Assembly (NCBI RefSeq): GCF_910589745.1
Contig: NZ_OU342399.1
Coordinates: forward strand, 1,970,070-2,034,069
DNA length: 64,000 nt
Origin: Candidatus Arcticimaribacter forsetii
GTDB taxonomy: Bacteria; Bacteroidota; Bacteroidia; Flavobacteriales; Flavobacteriaceae
Direction of reading: 5' to 3'
Shown here: one piece after another, positions 27,998 to 36,862 of the stretch
Layout of the letters: each line of letters starts with the position of its first letter
Position numbering within the stretch: position 1 is the stretch's first letter
Notes under the pieces: model-generated
Told to the model about the DNA's origin: nothing
Databases searched by the model: none
What the model saw: the letters and a program-made list of their open reading frames with translations, nothing else
Translations under genes and position numbers: made by a program

Positions 27998-29041
27998 TTA
28001 TTCTTTATTATTTTCATTAAATAAGTTCAATTTTAGAACCCACTTAGTTTTAGTTTCAAAAAGTAAAATCTCTATCAAAAGTAATAGAAATCCAGCAATA
28101 AGGAAGCCTTGAAAGCGGTCTTTATAGCTCACAAATTTTTTAGCTTCAAATTCTTTTTTCTCCATTTGCTTTAAAGTCTCTGAAACAAATTCTAAAACAG
28201 CCTGGGTATCATTCCCATCTGTATAAAAACCTTCTGCTATGTCTGCTATTGATGCAAGAATCTCGGAATTCCTTTTTGTAATTACGACCTCTCCTTCTTG
28301 ATCTTTTTTATACGACTCAACAATTCCATTTTTTTTGATAGGAATTGGAGCTCCTTTGTCTGTACCCACACCAAAAGTAAAAACTTTGATCCCTTCTTCT
28401 TTTGCTCGTTCTGCTGCGGCCATTGCATCCTCTGAATGATCTTCTCCATCGGATAAAATAAAGACAACTCTATTGGTCTGATCTTCATCATCAAAATATG
28501 AAATTGCAAGATCAATAGCAGAATCTATTGCAGTACCTTGAGATGAAAGCATATCCGTATTGAGCGCTTGTAAAAACATTTTAGCGGCTCCATAATCTGT
28601 TGTTATGGGTAACTGAGGGACGGCTTGTGCTGCATATGCAATAATTCCAACTCGATCGCTTGCCAACTGATTGAGTAAAGCAGAAACCAATCGTTTTGCT
28701 TTTTCAATACGGTTGGGCGCAATGTCTTCTGCAAGCATGCTTTTAGAAACATCTATTGCAAAAACAATATCAACCCCTTCTCTTTTTACAGTTTCTAATT
28801 GAGTTCCTATTTTAGGATTTACAAGTGCCAGAATTAAACAACTAATTCCAAGGCTGATTAATACAAGTTTGAGTAAAGGTTTAAAGCTAGAACGTTCTGG
28901 ACTCAATACTTCCATTAATCTGGAAGATGCAAATCGTTCTTGAGACTTTTTTTTCCAGTTAGATATAAGAATATAACCGACCCACAAAACAGGGAGTAGT
29001 CCAAAAACATAAAAATAAATCGGTGCGTCTAATTGATACAT
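27998..29041 (-). CDS. batB: BatB: von Willebrand factor A membrane protein
   Basis: A 347-residue inner-membrane protein. Two N-terminal helices (about 8-25 and 57-75) precede a VWA domain at about 90-280 with an intact metal-ion-dependent adhesion site: DVSKSMLAEDIAPNRIEKAK and ILSDGEDHSED. A third helix lies near the C-terminus (about 312-328). The layout matches BatA next to it, and the two are thought to form part of one envelope complex. Adjacent genes are 2-3 bp apart. Confidence 0.9.
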   Translation of the reverse strand: MYQLDAPIYFYVFGLLPVLWVGYILISNWKKKSQERFASSRLMEVLSPERSSFKPLLKLVLISLGISCLILALVNPKIGTQLETVKREGVDIVFAIDVSKSMLAEDIAPNRIEKAKRLVSALLNQLASDRVGIIAYAAQAVPQLPITTDYGAAKMFLQALNTDMLSSQGTAIDSAIDLAISYFDDEDQTNRVVFILSDGEDHSEDAMAAAERAKEEGIKVFTFGVGTDKGAPIPIKKNGIVESYKKDQEGEVVITKRNSEILASIADIAEGFYTDGNDTQAVLEFVSETLKQMEKKEFEAKKFVSYKDRFQGFLIAGFLLLLIEILLFETKTKWVLKLNLFNENNKE

Positions 29042-29043
29042 TA

Positions 29044-30048
29044 TTATATAAAACTTCTAAAAATTGTGTTTTTCAAAACCCATTCAAAAAATAATAACCC
29101 TAAGGCTATTAATAAAAGAGGTCTATATTTTTCTTCGTAATTGTAGTACTTTATTTCTTCAATTTCTGATTTTTCTAACTTATTAATTTCTTCATAAATG
29201 TCTTTTAACTTTTTAGAGTCTGTTGCTCTAAAATACAATCCTCCTGTGTCATCGGCAATTGCTTGTAATAGCGCTTCGTCAATTTCAACCTTTGTTAATC
29301 CATATTGAAATTTACCGTCAGGCAAAATTCCTATTGGAGCTCTTGCTGTTCCATTGCTTCCAAGTCCTATTGTGTAAGTTTTAATTTGAAACTCAACTGC
29401 TAATTCTGATGCTATTTTTGGTTCTATAAAACCGGAATTATTAACTCCATCCGTTAATAAAATAATAACCTTGCTTTGAGCCCTACTGTCTTTTAATCGA
29501 TTAACAGCAGTTGCCAATCCCATTCCGATGGCAGTACCATCATCGATTACACCATCGTATCGTATACTTCGGAGCGCATTTTTAACAATCCTTTTATCAC
29601 TAGTAATCGGTGTTTTAGTATAACTTTCTCCAGCGTAAACAACCAATCCAATTCTATCGCTTTTACGATCATCTATAAAATCTGAAGCAACCGCTTTTAA
29701 TGCATTTAAACGGTTCGGTTTAAGATCTTGGGCAAGCATACTTGACGAAACATCTATTGCCATTACAATATCAATTCCTTTGTTGGTCTTTGTTCTTGTA
29801 GAAACATCTACTGTCTGAGGACGAGATAATGCTAAAATAACTAAGGCCAAAGCCCCTATTCTAAAGACAAACAATATGGGTTGAAAAAAAGACAACTTTG
29901 ATTGTGCTCCTTCAAAACCTTTAATTGATGAAATCGTTAATCTTGCTTGTTGAAATTTACGCTTATATATGTACCATACAACAATCAGTGGAAGTGTTAT
30001 AAACAACCACAGATATTCTGGATTCGCTAATTCTATTCCTTCAAACAC
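29044..30048 (-). CDS. batA: BatA: von Willebrand factor A membrane protein
   Basis: A 334-residue protein with N-terminal membrane helices (about 10-27 and 58-77), a VWA domain at about 88-290 and a C-terminal helix. The metal site is complete: DVSSSMLAQDLKPNRLNALK, plus TPITSDKRIVKNAL and LLTDGVNNSG. It shares the SMLAxDxxPNR signature with BatB, implying an old tandem duplication. The stop lies 2 bp before the batB start. Confidence 0.9.
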   Translation of the reverse strand: MFEGIELANPEYLWLFITLPLIVVWYIYKRKFQQARLTISSIKGFEGAQSKLSFFQPILFVFRIGALALVILALSRPQTVDVSTRTKTNKGIDIVMAIDVSSSMLAQDLKPNRLNALKAVASDFIDDRKSDRIGLVVYAGESYTKTPITSDKRIVKNALRSIRYDGVIDDGTAIGMGLATAVNRLKDSRAQSKVIILLTDGVNNSGFIEPKIASELAVEFQIKTYTIGLGSNGTARAPIGILPDGKFQYGLTKVEIDEALLQAIADDTGGLYFRATDSKKLKDIYEEINKLEKSEIEEIKYYNYEEKYRPLLLIALGLLFFEWVLKNTIFRSFI

Positions 30049-30049
30049 G

Positions 30050-31669
30050 TTATAATTCTTTTAAAACTTCGAGTGATTCTATTACTCTATTTTCTATTTC
30101 TTTACCGTAACGATCTTCTTTTGCATATAATATTCTCAATTCTACAAGAGCTTGATTGAAAGGCAAAACTATGGATCTAATTCTACAACGAACATAATCT
30201 TGATCGACTTCTTTTATATCTAGTGTCCCTGACAATTGTATTACTTCTGTTCCGTCTTTTGTAGAAAAAGGATCTGGATTTATAAGCATATTTGTAGCTC
30301 CATTCTCTTGAAGGGAATTTAAAATACCATTGATCAATTCTTGGGTTTTTTGCTGCTGTTCTTCTTCCGTTTCTTCTTTTCCTTGTTCTGGAGGTTCTTG
30401 ATCTTGAAAACTTAATTCCACATAGACAGAATTGAAAGGGTCACCTGCAGAAAAAACAGTAATTCCATTTGGAGTATTTGCTTTTCTGACTAGAACCTCC
30501 GGAGTTTCTAATAGCAATGGTGGAGTCCCATATTGACTATTAATCCATTGATTATTCAGTAAAACCTTTGTTGGATATTGGAATACGGTGTCCTTAATAT
30601 GATCAAAACCAAATGTTTTAATAGAAATTAAAAGAGCTACAACTCCTAGACCTAGTGCACTTAATCCAGCGATTTTTAATTGTCTTTGACGCTTTTTAAT
30701 TTTTAGCGCTTTCTGAAAAGCTGCAGTTGCTTCTAGCTCTTCTTGTGTAGGTTCTGGTAATGCCTCTTGTGTTTTTATAACCACATCTTCAACCAAACTT
30801 CTATCTCTTGTTGCTATCTCAAACTCAGGAGCAGAAAGAGCAAATTTAACCAGATCAGCATTCTCTAAAACCTGTTTTAAAGAGCGTAAAGTCTCGCTAT
30901 CTAATTCTAACCTACCTGCGTCTTTTAGTAATTCAAGTTTTTTAAGTAATTCTCTAGAGGTACTTTCTAAAGCGGTTATGTTCGCTTCTTCCTCAAGGTA
31001 TCTTCGAACAACATCGGTTAATTTAGAATAGTAGTCTTTATATTCTTCTTGTAGTCTTGGACGTTCTTCTTCTAATGCTTTAAGCTCCAATAAGGCTCGA
31101 TCAAAAGGAGGTATTTCTTTTCTTTTCTCTTCTCTTTTTTTCTTAAATTTTAATCCTAAGTATATCAACAAAGCGATAATTATTAAGATAATAACTGAGA
31201 TCGATATTTGTCTAATCAATTTTGAATAACCTCGCTCCAAAGCAATCAGAGGTTTTATGTCATATAGTGGTTGTTTAAGAGTATCAACTACAACTGTATT
31301 TATTCTTACATTAATCGAATCTGAAAATGCATTCAATCCATTTATAAGAATTTTCTGCCTTGGGATGACATAATTTCCAGAATCGAATTGAATTAATGCA
31401 TACTTTTTGGTAAATAAATAATTAGTTTGAGCTTGAATTGTATCTAAAGGAAAGACTTCTAGAATTTCAAAAGGAGCAAAATTTGGTTCTTCAGAAAACT
31501 GAATTACTGAAAGACTATCCCCTTTAATTTGATAACGAACATCAATTTGTTCTCCTATTTTATATTCTGTTGAGTCAATAGCCGCTATAATCTCGTTTGA
31601 AATTTGTGCAGATCCATTTAAAAATGAAAACAGAAAAACAGAAAAAAATAAAATTAATTTAGTTTGCAT
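30050..31669 (-). CDS. Uncharacterised two-helix membrane protein of the Bat operon
   Basis: A 539-residue protein in the position often filled by a DUF4381-like gene. Signal peptide ends near NGSAQ; an exported beta-rich region is followed by a membrane helix at about 155-175 (ISVIILIIIALLIYLGL), a charged helical cytoplasmic section (KLTDVVRRYLEEEANITALE resembles DUF4381 and DUF58-partner proteins), a second helix at about 335-355 and a C-terminal domain of about 170 residues. I have no firm family for that last domain. Gaps to neighbours are 1-2 bp, so it surely belongs to the operon. Confidence 0.78.
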   Translation of the reverse strand: MQTKLILFFSVFLFSFLNGSAQISNEIIAAIDSTEYKIGEQIDVRYQIKGDSLSVIQFSEEPNFAPFEILEVFPLDTIQAQTNYLFTKKYALIQFDSGNYVIPRQKILINGLNAFSDSINVRINTVVVDTLKQPLYDIKPLIALERGYSKLIRQISISVIILIIIALLIYLGLKFKKKREEKRKEIPPFDRALLELKALEEERPRLQEEYKDYYSKLTDVVRRYLEEEANITALESTSRELLKKLELLKDAGRLELDSETLRSLKQVLENADLVKFALSAPEFEIATRDRSLVEDVVIKTQEALPEPTQEELEATAAFQKALKIKKRQRQLKIAGLSALGLGVVALLISIKTFGFDHIKDTVFQYPTKVLLNNQWINSQYGTPPLLLETPEVLVRKANTPNGITVFSAGDPFNSVYVELSFQDQEPPEQGKEETEEEQQQKTQELINGILNSLQENGATNMLINPDPFSTKDGTEVIQLSGTLDIKEVDQDYVRCRIRSIVLPFNQALVELRILYAKEDRYGKEIENRVIESLEVLKEL

Positions 31670-31671
31670 CT

Positions 31672-32538
31672 TTATATTCTTGCTTTAAAATAGCTTAAGA
31701 GTTTTTTCACATAACTTTCTTCGAGACTACAATGAAGGGTCCCTGCACCATTTTTTCTAAATAAGGTTTCAAAAGCATCTACCTGCTTTTGATGTGCGAG
31801 TTCATATTGTTTCCGAACCGTTTTGGATGTAGTATTGATCCATTTAGTTTTCAATGTTTCACTATCCAACATAGGAACAAGACCAATATTAGGCATTTCT
31901 ACTTCTCTTTTATCGTATACTCGAATTCCTGTTAAGTCATGTTTCTTTGCTGTAATTCTCAGTGTTTTTTCATAAGAATCGTCCATAAAGTCGGATAATA
32001 AAAATACAATTGCTTTCTTTTTTAAGATCCCAGACAAAAACTCTAAAGCTTTCCCAATATCGGTTTGTTTACTTTGGGGTTCAAATTCTAAAAGCTCACG
32101 AATAATTCTTAAAACATGGGTGCGTCCTTTTTTAGGTGGAATAAATAATTCTACCTGATCGGAAAATAATAACATACCCACCTTATCGTTATTTTGGAGT
32201 GCAGAAAAGGAGAGTGTTGCAGCAATTTCAGTTAAAACCTCTCTTTTAAACTGCTCTCCAGTTCCAAAAAACTCTGATCCACTTACATCAACAACAAGCA
32301 TTAAAGTAAGTTCTCGTTCTTCTTCAAAAACTTTAACAAAAGGCTCATTGTATCGAGCTGTTACATTCCAATCAATAGCGCGCACATCATCTCCAAACTG
32401 GTATTGACGTACCTCGCTGAAAGTCATTCCTCTTCCTTTAAAAGTACTGTGATATTCTCCACCAAAAACATGATCACTCAAGCGCCTTGTTTTGATTTCA
32501 ATTTTCCTTACTTTCTTTAAAAGTTCTTTTGTGTCCAT
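31672..32538 (-). CDS. DUF58 domain protein
   Basis: A 288-residue soluble protein with the DUF58 signature SEVRQYQFGDDVRAIDWNVT near residue 40 and a VWA-like domain with DVSGSEFFGTG and LLSDFMDDS. DUF58 proteins regularly accompany MoxR ATPases, and the pair is thought to act as a chaperone system with the VWA proteins encoded next to it. It lies 37 bp after moxR and 2 bp before the 539-residue gene. Confidence 0.92.
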   Translation of the reverse strand: MDTKELLKKVRKIEIKTRRLSDHVFGGEYHSTFKGRGMTFSEVRQYQFGDDVRAIDWNVTARYNEPFVKVFEEERELTLMLVVDVSGSEFFGTGEQFKREVLTEIAATLSFSALQNNDKVGMLLFSDQVELFIPPKKGRTHVLRIIRELLEFEPQSKQTDIGKALEFLSGILKKKAIVFLLSDFMDDSYEKTLRITAKKHDLTGIRVYDKREVEMPNIGLVPMLDSETLKTKWINTTSKTVRKQYELAHQKQVDAFETLFRKNGAGTLHCSLEESYVKKLLSYFKARI

Positions 32539-32575
32539 TTAGATAAACGTTCCTTTTTATTAATTAAAATAAAAA

Positions 32576-33577
32576 TTAAGGTACCTCAACTTCATTAATA
32601 ATCTGACTAATTAAATCTTCTGTAGTTATATTTTCTGCTTCGGCTTCATAAGTTAAACCGATTCTGTGTCTTAGTACATCATATACAATGGCACGAACAT
32701 CTTCTGGTATTACATAACCTCTATGTTTAAGAAAAGCATGACATTTGGCAGCTGTTGCCAGGTTAATACTTCCACGAGGAGATGCCCCAAAACTGATTAA
32801 AGGTTTGATTTTCTTTAAGCCATAACGTTCTGGATAACGAGTAGCAAAAACTAAGTCTAAAATATACTTCTCTATTTTCTCATCCATATATACGGAACGA
32901 ACAGTTTCTTGGGCGGTAATAATTTGCTTTGTAGTAACAACAGGTTTTATCTTTTCTTGTGTAGCCATTAAATTAGATCGAACAATTATTTGTTCATCTT
33001 CGATGGATGGATAATCGATAACCGTTTTAAGCATGAATCGATCTACTTGTGCTTCTGGCAAAGGGTAAGTTCCTTCTTGTTCTACCGGATTTTGAGTTGC
33101 CATTACTAAAAAAGGTTGTTTTAATGGAAAAGTAGTGTCTCCAATGGTAACTTGCTTTTCTTGCATGGCTTCTAAAAGTGCTGATTGAACTTTAGCAGGA
33201 GCACGGTTAATTTCATCTGCCAAGACAAAGTTTGCGAAAATAGGTCCTTTTTTTATAGAAAAGTCATTGTCTTTAATGTTATAAATCATGGTACCCACAA
33301 CATCTGCAGGCAACAAATCTGGTGTGAATTGAATTCTACTAAAATCTGCTTTAACAGCTTTGCTTAGTGTATTAATAGCAAGCGTTTTAGCTAACCCTGG
33401 AACACCTTCTAACAGAATATGTCCCCGTCCTAAAAGACCAATTAATAAACGCTCGACCATATGCTTTTGGCCAACAATAACTTTATTTATTTCTAATGTC
33501 AATAAATCGACAAAGGCACTTTCCTTTTCGATTTTTTCGTTAATAGCGGTAATATCTACCTTGGTGTTATGTTCCAT
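32576..33577 (-). CDS. MoxR-type AAA+ ATPase
   Basis: A 333-residue ATPase heading the Bat operon. Walker A is GVPGLAKT, Walker B VLADEINRAPAKVQSALLEA, and sensor-1 VMATQNPVEQEGTYPLPEA. MoxR proteins remodel or activate VWA-domain partners, which here are BatA, BatB and possibly the DUF58 protein. The start at 33577 is divergent from the aldo/keto reductase gene across 139 bp, where the operon promoter must lie; I could not find a clean TTTG/TAnnTTTG pair on this strand. Confidence 0.93.
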   Translation of the reverse strand: MEHNTKVDITAINEKIEKESAFVDLLTLEINKVIVGQKHMVERLLIGLLGRGHILLEGVPGLAKTLAINTLSKAVKADFSRIQFTPDLLPADVVGTMIYNIKDNDFSIKKGPIFANFVLADEINRAPAKVQSALLEAMQEKQVTIGDTTFPLKQPFLVMATQNPVEQEGTYPLPEAQVDRFMLKTVIDYPSIEDEQIIVRSNLMATQEKIKPVVTTKQIITAQETVRSVYMDEKIEKYILDLVFATRYPERYGLKKIKPLISFGASPRGSINLATAAKCHAFLKHRGYVIPEDVRAIVYDVLRHRIGLTYEAEAENITTEDLISQIINEVEVP

Positions 33578-33716
33578 AAGATCTTCTAAATAATTTTGGT
33601 ATACAAAAATGGAAAAATTAAAACGTAAGTCTTGTTAACAATTGGTTAAAATAGTTAGAAAAAACAGTGGTCTAAATTCAGTTTAAAGTTTAAATTTAAA
33701 TGTAAATTCATTTATT

Positions 33717-34592
33717 ATGAAAAGTATGGATACATTTTCGAAAATTATTGCTGGAACAATGACTTGGGGAGCTTGGGGGAAAAATTACACCACCTCAGAA
33801 ATGAGCAACTTAATAGAAGATTCTTTAGAATTAGGAATAAGCACATTTGACCATGCAGATATCTATGGTGGTTACACTACTGAGGCAGACTTTGGAGAAG
33901 CTTTCAATCAAAGTAACGTAGATCGATCTAAGGTTCAGTTCATAACTAAATGTGGTATTCAATACCCAAGCGAGCAGCGTCCGTTAGAAGTTAAGCACTA
34001 TGATTATTCTGCTGAACATATTATTTGGTCTACAGAAAAATCACTTCAAAACCTAAAAACAGACTATATAGATGTCTTATTACTTCACAGGCCCAGTCCA
34101 TTAATGGACCCAAAAGAAATTGCAAAAGCTTTCGATCACCTTAAAAGCCAAGGAAAAGTGAAAAGTTTTGGGGTCTCTAATTTTACAGCTTCTCAAATGA
34201 GTCTTTTAAGCTCTGAGAATCTGATTGAATGGAATCAAATTGAATGCTCATTAACCCAATCTAATTCAATGTTCGACGACACCTTAAACTACATGTCAAT
34301 AAACCAAATTGGAGCAATGGCTTGGAGCCCTTTAGGGAGTTATTTTAAAGAAGATAATAATCAAAACAAACGCATTAAACCCTTACTGTCAAAAATGTGT
34401 TCAACATACAACGCTTCCGAAGATCAGATTTTATTAGCATGGTTACTTCACCATCCTGCAAATATTCATCCTATTGTTGGGACAACTCAAAAGGAACGAC
34501 TTAAAGACGCTGTTGATGCGTTATCAATTAAACTTAAAATACAAGACTGGTTTTTATTACTAGAAGCTAGTTGGGGGCATAAAGTACCATAA
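33717..34592 (+). CDS. Aldo/keto reductase
   Basis: A 291-residue (or 288 from ATG at 33726) NADPH-dependent TIM-barrel oxidoreductase. The catalytic residues are seen as Asp and Tyr in FDHADIYGGYTTE, Lys in FITKCGIQ and His in VLLLHRPSP. The cofactor end reads HPIVGTTQKERLKDAV. It resembles the YdhF branch; the natural substrate is unknown. Two base pairs separate it from the following SDR gene, so they form a small reductase operon. Confidence 0.9.
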   Translation: MKSMDTFSKIIAGTMTWGAWGKNYTTSEMSNLIEDSLELGISTFDHADIYGGYTTEADFGEAFNQSNVDRSKVQFITKCGIQYPSEQRPLEVKHYDYSAEHIIWSTEKSLQNLKTDYIDVLLLHRPSPLMDPKEIAKAFDHLKSQGKVKSFGVSNFTASQMSLLSSENLIEWNQIECSLTQSNSMFDDTLNYMSINQIGAMAWSPLGSYFKEDNNQNKRIKPLLSKMCSTYNASEDQILLAWLLHHPANIHPIVGTTQKERLKDAVDALSIKLKIQDWFLLLEASWGHKVP

Positions 34593-34594
34593 TT

Positions 34595-35350
34595 ATGAAC
34601 AAAACAGTACTCATTACCGGAGCTACAAGCGGTATTGGAAAAGCAACAGCAACTTTTTTAGCCTCTCAGGGAGCACGTTTAATTTTATGCGGAAGGAGAG
34701 AACATCGACTTAATGATTTAAAAAAAGAGCTTCCGACTGAAGTTCATACACTACATTTTGATGTTCGTGATCGAGAAGCAGTTTTTGATTCTATAGCTCA
34801 AATTCCTGAGGAATTTAAACCCATAGACGTTTTGATAAATAACGCTGGAAATGCACATGGATTAGATGACGTTGTTGGAGCAGATTTAGACGATTGGGAC
34901 GCAATGATCGACGGAAATGTAAAAGGACTTATGTATGTAACTAAGGCTATATTACCTGAAATGACCACTCGAAAAAAAGGGCAAATAATTAATCTTGGAT
35001 CGATTGCTGGAATTGAAGTATATCCAAAAGGAAACGCCTATTGCGCCAGTAAATTTGCGGTAGACGCTTTTACACAAGGTTTAAGAATTGATCTTAATTC
35101 ATACGGAATTCGTGTAGGTGCTATTCATCCTGGCCTTGTAGAAACAGAATTTTCGGAAGTCCGGTTTAAAGGGGATCAAGAAAAAGCTGCTGCTGTGTAC
35201 AGCCAACTAGATGCTTTACAAGCCGAAGATGTTGCAAATACTATTTTATTCATGATCAATGCTCCTGAACATGTAACCTTAGCAGACATAACTATTTTAC
35301 CAACAGCACAAGCAAGTGCGACGGTAATTAATAAAAATACTTTGGAGTAA
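34595..35350 (+). CDS. Short-chain dehydrogenase/reductase, YdfG-like
   Basis: A 251-residue classical SDR. NADP binding is TGATSGIGKATATFLASQGA with CGRRE at the second strand, NNAG follows, and the active site includes Ser in NLGSIAG and YCASKFAVDAF. The C-terminal pattern resembles YdfG-type 3-hydroxy acid dehydrogenases (serine or 3-hydroxypropionate), but the substrate is not certain. Cytoplasmic, paired with the upstream aldo/keto reductase. Confidence 0.9.
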   Translation: MNKTVLITGATSGIGKATATFLASQGARLILCGRREHRLNDLKKELPTEVHTLHFDVRDREAVFDSIAQIPEEFKPIDVLINNAGNAHGLDDVVGADLDDWDAMIDGNVKGLMYVTKAILPEMTTRKKGQIINLGSIAGIEVYPKGNAYCASKFAVDAFTQGLRIDLNSYGIRVGAIHPGLVETEFSEVRFKGDQEKAAAVYSQLDALQAEDVANTILFMINAPEHVTLADITILPTAQASATVINKNTLE

Positions 35351-35450
35351 AAATTATGATAATTCTATGAAAATAACAGAAGTATCATGTTGATTATTTC
35401 AACGATGAAGGCTAAAATTTTTTGAATTACATAAGACATAACAATAGTTT

Positions 35451-35612
35451 TTATTTGGGTTGGGATTCAAAAATACGAAAATCATCCAATTCATAGGTAC
35501 CATCATGAGCAGTTTTTCCACTTCCATTATATTTAAAAGCAAAATATAGGTTTGTACCATAGAAGTTTAAATCTAAATTTCCAGAGTCAATAAACACATT
35601 CGAATCATAAAA
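35451..35612 (-). pseudogene. C-terminal fragment of a choice-of-anchor-type extracellular protein
   Basis: Reading the minus strand gives about 54 codons: YDSNVFIDSGNLDLNFYGTN, then YFAFKYNGSGKTAHDG and TYELDDFRIFESQPK before a TAA at 35451. The FKYNGSG and GTYELDDFRI pattern is the end of the beta-sandwich modules (choice-of-anchor J/DUF5689-like) found in secreted Bacteroidota proteins. The frame is closed by a stop at 35613-35615 and no start follows, so only the last part of the gene remains. It abuts another truncated gene on the opposite strand. Confidence 0.6.
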
Positions 35613-35626
35613 TTATTTTCAAAAAT

Positions 35627-35899
35627 CAGATGACTCCCCTTTTCAAAAAAGGAATTGGAACCATTGGTTATAATGATCGGTGGTTTTTATTTGACCAGTT
35701 TCTAACCAGTCCTGATTGGAATAAGAAATCTTCATTGAATATCCTTGGAGTCCGAGTGTACAACCCTCCTTTTCTGAGAAATCCAGAGGGAAAATATAAA
35801 GGATACCCATACAGAATTCAGATCAATGGAAACCAACTCAAAGGATATTCCGACCACTTTCCTATTTATTTGTTACTTTCAGAAAGGGTGGCTGAGTAA
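35627..35899 (+). pseudogene. C-terminal fragment of an endonuclease/exonuclease/phosphatase family protein
   Basis: About 90 codons: PLFKKGIGTIGYNDRWFLFD, then VYNPPFLRNPEGKYKGYPYR and LKGYSDHFPIYLLLS. The SDHFP motif holds the terminal catalytic Asp-His of the EEP (DNase I-like) fold, yet the first roughly 200 residues, with the other catalytic residues, are missing. An ATG at 35630 makes it look like a short gene, but it is better read as a remnant. It stops directly against the convergent hydrolase gene at 35900. Confidence 0.7.
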
Positions 35900-36832
35900 C
35901 TACCTCAACTTACGCAACACAAAAGCCTCTGGGGTTTCTTGAAAAGCTCCACTGGTGGTAAATCCTTCTTGGATGGCCTTAGCCCTAAGTGCATCGGAAT
36001 GACGAATGCTGTGATACAAAACATCGAGATCTATAGAACCATCTGATCGCACAACTTCGTTTCCAGCGGTATTGTATAAATATAATTCTGGATCTGCAGG
36101 ATCCATAAATTCAATAAAGTCCACCGCGTCTAACTGTGCTTGTGTAGGCGAAGGCCCGCCATAGAACAAATTAAAAAGCAATTGAAATTCTTGACTATTT
36201 TGAGTTATTTGATCTACACTTAAATTCGGAAAAAGGTTTTCCCAAGCATATAGATTATAAGAGCTTTGAGTTGCAAGTGCAACAATACCCACTACACCTT
36301 GGTTATAATCTGCTTGAAGTCCATTCCACAAAGAAATTCCAGCTCCAGACGAAGCTCCACTCAACACGATTTTATTTGCGTTTAAATCAAGACTGGAAGC
36401 AATCGATCGGATGTGGTTTAACAACAAAGTACCGTCGGAAAGTGAGGTGGTTAAACCCATACTATTTGGACTGTTTAAAAAACTATAATTAGCATTTACT
36501 AAAGCCACATTTTCATTCAACAGGTTATTTATAATACCTGCAAAAGGTTCTTGGTAAGCATCCGTTTTGTCATTAAATAAAAAACTACCTCCATGGAAAA
36601 AAATAACAATTCCGATTGCATCACCATCTTTTGGAACCATTAGGTCAAATGTATTCCGCTCCGCAGAACCATATGAGAGATCCTGGTAAAATAAAGAAGT
36701 AGATTCTAATGGATTTACTTCAGGATTCTGATTTAATGCAGTACTAACTTGCTCTTCATATGAAACTGAGGGGCTCTCGGAGTCACAGCCTATTATTAAG
36801 AATAAAAGTAAAACGTAGGACAGATTTCTCAT
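35900..36832 (-). CDS. Alpha/beta hydrolase lipoprotein (esterase-like)
   Basis: A 310-residue protein with a lipoprotein signal (LLLFLIIGCDSES, Cys at about 16). The hydrolase fold shows the HGG oxyanion stretch IVIFFHGGSFLFND and the nucleophile elbow LSGASSGAGISLW. This resembles carboxylesterase and hormone-sensitive-lipase-like enzymes. The Asp/His of the triad are not obvious; RHSDALRAKA near the end may supply one. It is probably anchored on the cell surface or in the periplasm. Substrate unknown. Confidence 0.82.
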   Translation of the reverse strand: MRNLSYVLLLFLIIGCDSESPSVSYEEQVSTALNQNPEVNPLESTSLFYQDLSYGSAERNTFDLMVPKDGDAIGIVIFFHGGSFLFNDKTDAYQEPFAGIINNLLNENVALVNANYSFLNSPNSMGLTTSLSDGTLLLNHIRSIASSLDLNANKIVLSGASSGAGISLWNGLQADYNQGVVGIVALATQSSYNLYAWENLFPNLSVDQITQNSQEFQLLFNLFYGGPSPTQAQLDAVDFIEFMDPADPELYLYNTAGNEVVRSDGSIDLDVLYHSIRHSDALRAKAIQEGFTTSGAFQETPEAFVLRKLR

Positions 36833-36862
36833 TTGGTGGTTTTTAATAAAATTAGGGATTAT

